Below are positions 1 to 5,241 of a stretch of DNA of 7,069 nt, piece after piece. A program made the translations under genes and the position numbers. The notes under the pieces are model-generated. The model saw only the letters and a list, made by a program, of their open reading frames with translations. It was not told the origin of the DNA and did no database searches. How positions within the stretch are numbered: position 1 is the first letter of the stretch; the number at the start of each line of letters is the position of its first letter. Source of the DNA: an uncultured Propionibacteriaceae bacterium (lineage in GTDB: Bacteria; Actinomycetota; Actinomycetes; Propionibacteriales; Propionibacteriaceae); contig CAMQXE010000063.1 of the NCBI GenBank assembly GCA_947038745.1, forward strand, positions 1 to 7,069. The letters are read 5' to 3'.

Positions 1-672
1 ACCAACGCCCCAACCGACGACGCCTAGACCATTGACCATCGTCGGATGCGAGTCAGTACCAACACAGTTATCGCAGTACGCAACATGCGTGCCATCGACC
101 TCTTTGTCGAAGACAACGCGAGCGAGCCGCTCAATGTTGATCTGGTGCACAATGCCCTGATCTGGGGGAACGATCTTGAAGTTGTTGATCGCGTCTTGGC
201 CCCACCGAAGGAACTTGTAGCGCTCAGCATTGCGCTCAAACTCCAATTCGACGTTCTGCCGGAAGGCCTCCTCATGACCAAAGCAGTCGGCGATGACTGA
301 GTGATCGATGACCATTTCTGCCGGCGAAAGCGGGTTAATCTTGCCCGGATCTTGACCCAACTGCTCCATGGCATTACGCATCGTGGCGAGATCCACGATG
401 CACGGAACGCCAGTGAGGTCCTGCATGATTACACGCGCTGGGGTGAACTGGATTTCCTTGCTGGGCTCAGCGCTCGGATCCCACTGCCCAAGAGTGCGGA
501 TATCCTCAGCAGTGATGTTGGCGCCGTCTTCGGTGCGCAACAGGTTCTCAAGCAAAACCTTGAGGCTAAACGGTAGATCGGCAGAACCCTCTACCTTCTT
601 GATATCGAAGTAGTCATAGGACTTCTCCCCCACGACGAGGTTGCTCCTTGACCCAAAGCTATTCACGCTCAT
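1..672 (-). CDS. acnA: Aconitate hydratase (AcnA/IRP1 type), N-terminal part, cut by the window edge
   Basis: Aconitase isomerises citrate to isocitrate through cis-aconitate in the TCA cycle, using a cytoplasmic [4Fe-4S] enzyme. The frame runs from ATG at 672 leftward without a stop for 224 codons and leaves the window. Visible family signatures are [13 protein letters not shown], the active-site region VIDHSV, the [15 protein letters not shown] segment, and the catalytic loop GTDSH followed by [11 protein letters not shown] at the cut end. The three cluster-binding cysteines lie further on in this family and are not in the window. The start is supported by GGAG eight bases upstream and by the normal family N-terminus ([19 protein letters not shown]). 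Full-length actinobacterial AcnA is about 890-940 residues, so roughly a quarter is seen. It follows the methyltransferase gene by 64 bases and may have its own promoter or control site there. A few residues near the catalytic loop differ from the usual sequence (CDN for PDT, and Pro after TDSH). Identification is secure. Confidence 0.96.
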   Translation of the reverse strand, partial: MSVNSFGSRSNLVVGEKSYDYFDIKKVEGSADLPFSLKVLLENLLRTEDGANITAEDIRTLGQWDPSAEPSKEIQFTPARVIMQDLTGVPCIVDLATMRNAMEQLGQDPGKINPLSPAEMVIDHSVIADCFGHEEAFRQNVELEFERNAERYKFLRWGQDAINNFKIVPPDQGIVHQINIERLARVVFDKEVDGTHVAYCDNCVGTDSHPTMVNGLGVVGWGVG

Positions 673-689
673 GCCACTAACTCCATTGT

Positions 690-722
690 TTGAGGTGCGT
701 TACGGAAACGCACTTTACTCAA
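690..722 (-). promoter_or_regulatory. Inverted repeat before acnA: possible operator or mRNA leader hairpin
   Basis: On the plus strand GTGCGTT (695-701) and AACGCAC (707-713) are perfect 7-base inverted arms around a 5-base centre. Outer arms TTGAG (690-694) and CTCAA (718-722) extend the structure, with TTTA unpaired on one side. It lies between the methyltransferase stop and the acnA ribosome site (GGAG), ending about 17 bases before the acnA start. No run of T follows on the acnA-sense strand, which argues against an intrinsic terminator. It could bind a regulator as DNA, or fold in the acnA leader. A weak -10-like TAAAGT lies just before the dyad on the minus strand, with no good -35. 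The repeat is seen directly; the role is inference. Confidence 0.4.
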
Positions 723-736
723 GAGCCAAAATCGAC

Positions 737-1801
737 TTACAGCCGGGTGAGGACAGCTACACATTCGACGTGATGAGTTTGCGGGAAAAGGTCGAAAGCT
801 CGCACCGAATCAATGTGCCAACCCAGCCCCTGCGCCACGCCTAAATCGCGGGCCAAACTTGCTGGATCACACGCTACATAGGCAATAGCCCGGTAGGTGC
901 GCTGGCAGACGTCGGTCATGAGTTTCTTACCTGCTCCAGCGCGAGGCGGATCTAGAACTACAAGATCAGGGTTTCCATCCCAGCGCGATAACACTGTCGT
1001 GACGTCACCGGCGGCGAATATCGCTTCTGGAACATTGCTTTCAGCTAAGCGCACTGCCTGCTTATTACCTTCTACTGCGCGCACTGCACAGCCAGCGTCG
1101 ATAAAGGCTCCAGCAAACAAGCCCACGCCGCAGAATAGATCCCACATGGACTCCCCTACGCGCGGGGCCAGACCGGCAAGCACAGCGTCAACCAGAGTGT
1201 CAGCAGCTTTGGGGTGAACCTGCCAAAAACCGTCAGCCCAGACATCGTAATCTCGACCAGCGGCTACCTCGGTGATGATCTCTGCCGCAGGTTCCACAGG
1301 AAAGGGGGCAGCAATAGCGCAACCTTGCGCTGGGACAGGGATTACGTCGCGGGAATCATGTTTACGAAGCCCCACTTGGCCTTGCGGCAACCGCACGTAA
1401 TTCATCCGGGTACGCCAATTCCAGTGCGGTTCGACGTTCTCAACCTCACCAGCCCAGGCGTAATTAGCTAATCTCACAAGCTGTTCTGCAACTACAGCCC
1501 GTTTCAGTTCACGTTGTGCTGGTTGCTGCGCATGTTGCCAATCACAACCACCGCAACCTCCTGGACCTGCCACAGTGCATCGTGGCTCTATCCGATCTGG
1601 ACTTGGTTTAAGGATCTCAACAGCATCACCTAACCAAAACCGATCTTTGCTGGTATCGGTGATCTGCACTCGCACGGTTTCTCCCGGTAGCGCATGACGA
1701 ACAAAGATCACCCGACCATCAGCTCGGGCAACACAATGACCGCCATGGGCGACCGGGCCGACATCAACGACGACCTCTGCTAAATCCAGCAAACCGACCA
1801 C
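737..1801 (-). CDS. TrmA/RlmD-family RNA (uracil-C5) methyltransferase with TRAM domain and Fe-S site
   Basis: This enzyme probably transfers methyl from S-adenosylmethionine to C5 of a uridine in rRNA or tRNA; the target base cannot be read from sequence. Residues about 8-65 form a TRAM (OB-fold) RNA-binding domain. Four cysteines match the RlmD-type [4Fe-4S] ligands: C75, C83 and C86 (GGCGGCDWQH) and C161. The methyltransferase fold shows FWQVHP (192-197), the SAM loop DLFCGVGLFAGAF (221-233), LDPPRAGAG (283-291), the catalytic cysteine C311 in YVACDPASLARD, and the C-terminal FPQTHHVE with the likely general base E347. The start is GTG at 1801, four bases after the DUF3710 stop, with AGGA at the end of that upstream gene. 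At 354 residues it is shorter than the roughly 400 usual in actinobacteria. The loss appears to lie between C161 and FWQVHP, where only about 30 residues remain. All catalytic motifs are intact, so it is probably active. Confidence 0.92.
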   Translation of the reverse strand: MVGLLDLAEVVVDVGPVAHGGHCVARADGRVIFVRHALPGETVRVQITDTSKDRFWLGDAVEILKPSPDRIEPRCTVAGPGGCGGCDWQHAQQPAQRELKRAVVAEQLVRLANYAWAGEVENVEPHWNWRTRMNYVRLPQGQVGLRKHDSRDVIPVPAQGCAIAAPFPVEPAAEIITEVAAGRDYDVWADGFWQVHPKAADTLVDAVLAGLAPRVGESMWDLFCGVGLFAGAFIDAGCAVRAVEGNKQAVRLAESNVPEAIFAAGDVTTVLSRWDGNPDLVVLDPPRAGAGKKLMTDVCQRTYRAIAYVACDPASLARDLGVAQGLGWHIDSVRAFDLFPQTHHVECVAVLTRL

Positions 1802-1805
1802 AGGG

Positions 1806-2558
1806 TTATTCCTGCGTAGGGGTAAACGAATCTGGCAATGTCATGGGGATGAGCTCTCCGGGAGCATGGGCACCACGACCACGACGCACGATGACGTTGT
1901 GGAAGAACTCCTCAAAAGCATGCGCCAGTTCTGTATTCCCCGGAATCGCAGCTTCACCAGCCAAAATCCCGCGCACCATCCAGCGCGGCCCTTCCACAAG
2001 CCACATGTGCGATAGGTGCAAGCCTTCACGGCCGTCTTCAGCCACGACGACGAACTCACGCTTGAGCTCAGTACCAAATGGACCTTCCTGGAACGTCGCT
2101 ATACCTCCAGCAGCGATGGTCTGCTGTGCAATCGAGCGTCGAGTCTCACGGGCCAAACCACCACTAGCTGGTGCGGCAAAGACCGCCACCTCAAGAGCCG
2201 AGTTGCCCTTAATTGCGAGGATCGAATGCACCAGTCGGCTTTCCTGATCAGCCTGCAAATTAAGTTGCATTTCTGGATCTGGGGTAATGATCAGCGAGCC
2301 AAAATCGATGCGCGCAACGGTGTCCTCATCTAGTTCAACTTCATCGATATCGAAGGGGCCGTCATCGCGCCAATCACGCGAAGCGTCGAGTTCATCCCAT
2401 TCATCTAACTCATCAACCTCATCGGTGTCGAGTTCCTCTGTCTCAACTTCGGTTTCTTCAAGGTCAGCTTCTACCTCATCATCGAGATCTTCGACAGCAT
2501 CAATGACAACAGCTTCGTCGACGGTATCGACTTCCTGCTTCTTCTTACGTCCAAACAT
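1806..2558 (-). CDS. DUF3710 family protein with acidic N-terminal tail
   Basis: This is a conserved actinobacterial protein of unknown function, usually found beside dut as here. The 250 residues divide into a basic tip (MFGRKKK), a very acidic, probably disordered segment at about 9-80 that is mostly Glu and Asp, and a folded DUF3710 domain from about 62 to 240. Recognisable family landmarks are RIDFGSL, the VAVFAAPASGG block, GPFGTELKREF, EGPRWMVRGI and the closing APGELIPMTLP. No signal peptide or membrane span is visible, so it should be cytoplasmic. The ATG at 2558 was chosen because MFGRKKK is the usual family beginning, and AAGGGAG lies just upstream between this gene and dut. A longer frame reaching 2639 would overlap the conserved end of dut and is rejected. 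It sits 16 bases after dut and 4 before the methyltransferase, so it is almost certainly cotranscribed with both. No enzymatic residues are evident. Confidence 0.92.
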   Translation of the reverse strand: MFGRKKKQEVDTVDEAVVIDAVEDLDDEVEADLEETEVETEELDTDEVDELDEWDELDASRDWRDDGPFDIDEVELDEDTVARIDFGSLIITPDPEMQLNLQADQESRLVHSILAIKGNSALEVAVFAAPASGGLARETRRSIAQQTIAAGGIATFQEGPFGTELKREFVVVAEDGREGLHLSHMWLVEGPRWMVRGILAGEAAIPGNTELAHAFEEFFHNVIVRRGRGAHAPGELIPMTLPDSFTPTQE

Positions 2559-2561
2559 GGG

Positions 2562-2568
2562 CTCCCTT
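2562..2568 (-). promoter_or_regulatory. Ribosome binding site that fixes the DUF3710 start
   Basis: AAGGGAG read on the minus strand lies three bases from the ATG at 2558, in the 16-base gap after the dut stop. It supports the short start over the longer frame that begins inside dut. Confidence 0.6.
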
Positions 2569-2574
2569 TCGCCT

Positions 2575-3039
2575 CTAGCCATTCTCTCGTGTGACAGGGG
2601 CTGTTCCCAAACCTGTGGAACCAAAGCCTCCAGCGCCACGCTCGGTTGCGGGCAGCGAATCTACCTCAACAAATTCTGCTTGCACCACTGGCTGGATCAC
2701 AAGCTGCGCAATCCGGTCACCACGACGAATATCTATGGCCTGCTCAGTATCTGTGTTGAGCAAAATAATTTTAATCTCGCCCCGATAACCTGAGTCGATA
2801 GTACCTGGAGCATTCACGATAGTCAGACCCGTCGTCGCAGCCAGTCCAGAACGTGGATGCGTCAATCCGACATATCCCTCTGGAATTGCCACGGCAAGCC
2901 CAGTAGCGACAACGCGCCGCTCACCTGGACGCAAAATGACATCTTCAGCGCTGGGTAAGTCAGCGCCTGCATCGCCTGGTTTGGCATAGACCGGAATAGC
3001 GCTGTCGGGATCTACCCGAACGAGCGGAATGCGAACCAT
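2575..3039 (-). CDS. dut: Deoxyuridine 5'-triphosphate nucleotidohydrolase (dUTPase)
   Basis: dUTPase hydrolyses dUTP to dUMP and pyrophosphate, keeping uracil out of DNA and supplying thymidylate synthase. It acts in the cytoplasm as a homotrimer. All five trimeric-dUTPase motifs are present in order in 154 residues: motif 1 PGDAGADL (21-28), motif 2 PRSGLA (62-67), motif 3 [11 protein letters not shown] (79-89) with the expected catalytic-region D82 and uracil-pocket Y85, motif 4 [12 protein letters not shown] (106-117), and motif 5 [10 protein letters not shown] (134-143), the glycine-rich arm that closes over the neighbouring active site. Length is typical. ATG at 3039 is preceded by AGGAGG six bases away, a near-ideal ribosome site. 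It is the first gene of the operon dut, DUF3710, methyltransferase, and diverges from the DUF4235 gene across 83 bases. Nothing is missing, and function is secure. Confidence 0.97.
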   Translation of the reverse strand: MVRIPLVRVDPDSAIPVYAKPGDAGADLPSAEDVILRPGERRVVATGLAVAIPEGYVGLTHPRSGLAATTGLTIVNAPGTIDSGYRGEIKIILLNTDTEQAIDIRRGDRIAQLVIQPVVQAEFVEVDSLPATERGAGGFGSTGLGTAPVTRENG

Positions 3040-3071
3040 CGTGCTCCTCCTGTTTTAGTTCTGCACAAGAC

Positions 3072-3077
3072 AACCTA
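3072..3077 (-). promoter_or_regulatory. Candidate -10 element for dut
   Basis: TAGGTT on the minus strand fits the TANNNT pattern of actinobacterial -10 sites and would start transcription about 25 bases before the dut ATG, leaving room for the AGGAGG site. No convincing -35 is seen. The call rests on one hexamer in a short divergent gap. Confidence 0.25.
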
Positions 3078-3110
3078 GTGCGAAATAGCCCCTAATGGGG
3101 AGAGGCTGCC

Positions 3111-3116
3111 TAGAAT
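3111..3116 (+). promoter_or_regulatory. Candidate -10 element giving a leaderless DUF4235 transcript
   Basis: TAGAAT matches TATAAT in four of six positions and ends seven bases before the ATG at 3123, so transcription would begin at or next to the A of the start codon. There is no ribosome binding site at normal spacing: the nearest purine-rich run, GGGGAG at 3097-3102, is 20 bases away. Both facts point to a leaderless mRNA, which is common in actinobacteria. No clear -35 is visible. Confidence 0.45.
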
Positions 3117-3122
3117 GCAGCT

Positions 3123-3416
3123 ATGGCAAAGAAGAAGCAGAAGTCATCGATGTCACCATCTGAGCAGTTGCTCTGGAAGGTCTACACCGGTGTTGTCGGG
3201 ACCGTCACGGCTGTTGCCGTAACAAAGGCCATCACTACAGTCTGGAAGGCATCTACAGGAACTAAGCCGCCAGCCGCCCATGATTTGGAGACTCCTGGCA
3301 CTCAAGCAGTGCTTTTTACGATGGTCTCAGCGGCTGCATTGAGCGGTACCGGGATCTTGGTGAACCGCTTTGCGCAGCGCCGCTTCGCTACCACTCTTGG
3401 AGTGCGACCGAAATAG
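3123..3416 (+). CDS. DUF4235 family small membrane protein
   Basis: This is a 97-residue protein of unknown function matching the actinobacterial DUF4235 family. It begins with a lysine-rich tip (MAKKKQK), then a hydrophobic helix at about 17-41, a polar loop containing the family-like WKASTGTKPP and an acidic stretch (42-58), a second hydrophobic helix at about 61-82, and a short basic tail (RFAQRRFATTLGVRPK). Two membrane spans with basic residues at both ends suggest an inner-membrane hairpin with both termini in the cytoplasm. There is no cleavable signal peptide or catalytic motif. The start is fixed by the frame beginning there and by a -10-like box seven bases upstream, suggesting leaderless translation. 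The gene stands alone, divergent from dut and convergent with DUF4193, and ends at a strong terminator. In M. tuberculosis, from memory, a different small membrane protein (DUF3093) occupies the equivalent slot. Confidence 0.88.
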   Translation: MAKKKQKSSMSPSEQLLWKVYTGVVGTVTAVAVTKAITTVWKASTGTKPPAAHDLETPGTQAVLFTMVSAAALSGTGILVNRFAQRRFATTLGVRPK

Positions 3417-3438
3417 CTCTGCCGCTGTACTACAAATC

Positions 3439-3478
3439 TGAGAGGGCCCGACATTGTTGATCATGTCGGGCCCTCTCA
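3439..3478. terminator. Bidirectional terminator hairpin between DUF4235 and DUF4193
   Basis: TGAGAGGGCCCGACAT (3439-3454) and its exact reverse complement (3463-3478) form a 16-bp perfect stem around an 8-base loop. It lies 22 bases after the DUF4235 stop and 15 after the DUF4193 stop, so it serves two convergent genes. The plus-strand T run (TTTT, 3485-3488) starts six bases after the stem, and the minus-strand side has only TTT. The U-tracts are therefore weak, but the stem is very stable. Confidence 0.9.
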
Positions 3479-3493
3479 CTGTACTTTTGCCTG

Positions 3494-3793
3494 TTATCCA
3501 GCGCAGTCGATGCAGTAATCAACGCCGCTCTTAGACTTCGCAATCTGCGAGCGGTGCTTCACCAGGAAGCACTGTCCGCAGGTGAACTCATCCGCCTGTC
3601 GAGGAAGAACACGAACTGTCAATTCTTCATGTGACAGATCGGCCCCAGGAAGCTCGAATGACTCCGCGGCTTCGACCTCGTCAACATCAACGCGACCAGA
3701 ATCCTTGTCATTCCGCTTGGACTTAAGCTCCTCCAGCGAATCCTCGCTGACCTCTTCTTCAGTCTTACGCGGGGCATCGTAGTCAGTAGCCAC
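3494..3793 (-). CDS. DUF4193 family zinc-ribbon-like protein
   Basis: This is a 99-residue member of DUF4193, a family conserved across actinobacteria whose function I do not know. The first half is polar and charged, with the highly conserved family blocks ATDYDAPR, EDSLEELKSKRNDK, VDVDEVEAAESFELPGADLS and ELTVRVLP. The second half carries C72-x2-C75 (CGQC) and C94-x2-C97 (CIDC), a four-cysteine knuckle expected to bind zinc. Related small proteins often contact nucleic acid or RNA polymerase, but that is only an analogy. The start is GTG at 3793, because the family begins at (M)ATDYDAP and AAAGGA lies five bases upstream; extension to an ATG at 3853 adds 20 residues unlike the family. The gene is monocistronic, transcribed away from sepH across a 213-base divergent region, and ends at the shared hairpin. 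The leader contains a small hairpin (3813-3832). Confidence 0.94.
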   Translation of the reverse strand: MATDYDAPRKTEEEVSEDSLEELKSKRNDKDSGRVDVDEVEAAESFELPGADLSHEELTVRVLPRQADEFTCGQCFLVKHRSQIAKSKSGVDYCIDCAG

Positions 3794-3798
3794 CAGAA

Positions 3799-3804
3799 TC
3801 CTTT
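3799..3804 (-). promoter_or_regulatory. Ribosome binding site that fixes the DUF4193 GTG start
   Basis: AAAGGA on the minus strand sits five bases before GTG at 3793. It decides for the family-like short start over the ATG at 3853. Confidence 0.65.
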
Positions 3805-3812
3805 CAGTCACA

Positions 3813-3832
3813 GCTTGCAAAACAACGCAAGC
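3813..3832 (-). promoter_or_regulatory. Small inverted repeat in the DUF4193 leader
   Basis: GCTTGC (3813-3818) and GCAAGC (3827-3832) are perfect 6-base inverted arms around 8 bases. They lie about 20-40 bases before the GTG start and next to its ribosome site. This could be a leader hairpin or an operator half-pair. Arms this short can occur by chance. Confidence 0.25.
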
Positions 3833-3943
3833 GCCGGTGCATGTGTACCACACTTACCAAATAAGGGAAAGTCCCGGGGTCGGTTTTTCAGCTATTCTGA
3901 CTCAGCAGCGCCCTGCCTCCCCCGCCCCGCTGGGTTTTCGCGG

Positions 3944-3949
3944 TAGACT
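3944..3949 (+). promoter_or_regulatory. Candidate -10 element for sepH
   Basis: TAGACT fits TANNNT and would give a leader of about 50 bases before the ATG at 4007. The expected -35 position falls in a C-rich run (3911-3928) with no TTGACA-like site. A second -10-like hexamer, TATTCT, is at 3893-3898. The rest of the 213-base gap between DUF4193 and sepH (3794-4006) shows no gene. Confidence 0.25.
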
Positions 3950-3996
3950 TCAATCTGGAGCTGGAGCCTTCCAGTACCGGTAGTGATCGATGACGT

Positions 3997-4002
3997 GGGG
4001 AG
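3997..4002 (+). promoter_or_regulatory. Ribosome binding site that decides the sepH start
   Basis: GGGGAG lies four bases before ATG at 4007, which is short but usable. The in-frame GTG at 3983 has no purine-rich site at a usable distance (GGAG at 3963-3966 is 16 bases away), so 4007 is preferred. Confidence 0.5.
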
Positions 4003-4006
4003 CATC

Positions 4007-5236
4007 ATGGACTCAGCTTTGACACCGCGCGAGATCCAGTCGCGTATTCGCGCAGGCGAGGCTCTCGAAGAAGTCGCAAAAGCTGCTGGAGTTACTCCGG
4101 AAAAGATCGCACCTTACGCTTTGCCGGTCATCGCCGAGCGCGAGCATGTTGCTGGTACAGCTTTGTCTAGCCCGGTGCGTCGAGGTGGCGAAGCCGCTGG
4201 CGCCCGTAGCTTAAAGATCGTTGCCAATGAGTGCCTGGTAAACCATCTCATCGATATCGACGATGTGGACTGGGACGCTTGGCGGATAATGGACCGCAAG
4301 TGGATCGTTCAAGCGCTCTACAGCGTCGATGGCGAGCCAAAGAAAGCACACTTCCTTTACGATCAACTAGGACGATTCAGCGTTGCACATAATGATGATG
4401 CGCGTTGGCTGGTACAGGAGCCAGCTCCGGTAGTTGCTGCTGCACGTCCTAGCCACCCAATGACTGAGCCGGAAAATGAACCTACCGTTGAGATTCACAA
4501 TCCCAACGATCCTCGCTCACTGGCTTACCCCGAGCCCACGGTTGAACAACTCATCTTGTCTGACGATCTAGCTCTACGTGAGCAAAACGGCGTCTACGAC
4601 ATCTTGTCTGAAGAAGAAACTGGACGTATCGAGCTAGACAATCTTTACGATATGTTCTCCGCGATGCAGGAAGACTCCGTACAGATCTATCCTGGCTTCC
4701 TCGGTGCCGCTCCGGTTACTGCCAACCAGTCGCAAGAGAATCTACCTACGCACAATACCGATCAGCCCTTGTCACGGCGTGATCGTCGTCGGCTCCAGGC
4801 TGAACAAAATCTCCGCACTGCTGCCACATCAAGCCCAGGCACTGTAGTTCCGCCGCCGCAACCAACTCGGCCAGAACCACAACAGCACACCTTGACCAGC
4901 GCTGTTGATGATGGTGAAGATCACAGCTGGCGTCATATCACCCGCGACGTTCCCACAATCCCTGCTGTAGCAGTCCAGCCCAGCGCTGTTGAGCCTACGA
5001 GCAGCGTTACTGCTAGCTCGGTTTCTACGCCAGAAGCCGAGCGTGAGCCTGCCCCAGTTCAGTCTGTATCAGTAGCCGAACCAGAGCTTGCCCAAGATGC
5101 GCTAATCGCGGTCGATTCTGCTACCGAAATCGAAGAAGAGTACACCGGTCAGATCCCCCGCGTTGGACGTAAGAAGACTGTCCCTAGCTGGGACGAAATC
5201 ATGTTCGGCTCGCCACGTACCAAGAACGGCAAGTAA
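4007..5236 (+). CDS. sepH: Cell division protein SepH (DUF3071), lacking the usual N-terminal segment
   Basis: SepH is an actinobacterial division protein that binds FtsZ and promotes its assembly at the septum; its conserved N-terminal region includes a helix-turn-helix needed for that contact. From ATG 4007 the protein has 409 residues. The helix-turn-helix block is clear: SALTPREIQSRIRAGEALEE, then VAKAAGVTPEKIAPYALPVIAERE, about residues 3-46. The tryptophan-containing WDAWRIMDRKWIVQALY segment follows at about 89-105, completing the DUF3071 core. A long acidic and proline-rich linker, probably disordered, spans about 138-385 with a basic patch RRDRRR near 257. The conserved SepH tail VPSWDEIMFG is at about 392-401. 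The usual first 60-80 residues ahead of the helix-turn-helix are absent: this frame has a stop (TAG) at 3944-3946, and the other upstream frames show nothing similar. It ends 5 bases from the stop of the convergent sulfurtransferase gene. Confidence 0.93.
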   Translation: MDSALTPREIQSRIRAGEALEEVAKAAGVTPEKIAPYALPVIAEREHVAGTALSSPVRRGGEAAGARSLKIVANECLVNHLIDIDDVDWDAWRIMDRKWIVQALYSVDGEPKKAHFLYDQLGRFSVAHNDDARWLVQEPAPVVAAARPSHPMTEPENEPTVEIHNPNDPRSLAYPEPTVEQLILSDDLALREQNGVYDILSEEETGRIELDNLYDMFSAMQEDSVQIYPGFLGAAPVTANQSQENLPTHNTDQPLSRRDRRRLQAEQNLRTAATSSPGTVVPPPQPTRPEPQQHTLTSAVDDGEDHSWRHITRDVPTIPAVAVQPSAVEPTSSVTASSVSTPEAEREPAPVQSVSVAEPELAQDALIAVDSATEIEEEYTGQIPRVGRKKTVPSWDEIMFGSPRTKNGK

Positions 5237-5241
5237 CGTGC

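Noticed and set aside
24..374. Open frame on the minus strand in the aconitase region, rich in Ser, Arg and Thr
   Set aside because: It is a shifted frame of acnA; the acnA frame matches the family along its whole length and runs through the same bases.
1843..2333. Two overlapping plus-strand open frames opposite DUF3710
   Set aside because: They lie antisense to a clear conserved domain, with no start signals and no recognisable sequence.
2559..2639. Longer DUF3710 start at 2639
   Set aside because: It would read through the conserved motif 5 region of dut in another frame and add residues unlike the family; the ATG at 2558 has a ribosome site and the family N-terminus.
2287..2793. Serine-rich open frame on the plus strand
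   Set aside because: It is the complement of the GAN codons of the acidic DUF3710 tail, which read as TCN serine codons on the other strand, and it runs on into dut. It has no ribosome site and no recognisable domain.
3089..3100. CCCC-TAAT-GGGG inverted repeat between dut and DUF4235
   Set aside because: Arms are only four bases, and this is too likely by chance to call an operator without conservation data.
3794..3853. Longer DUF4193 start at an ATG at 3853
   Set aside because: The added 20 residues do not resemble the family, and the GTG at 3793 has a good ribosome site and begins the conserved ATDYDAP block.
3983..4006. GTG at 3983 as sepH start
   Set aside because: There is no ribosome binding site within working distance; ATG 4007 has GGGGAG just upstream. 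The eight extra residues do not restore the missing segment.
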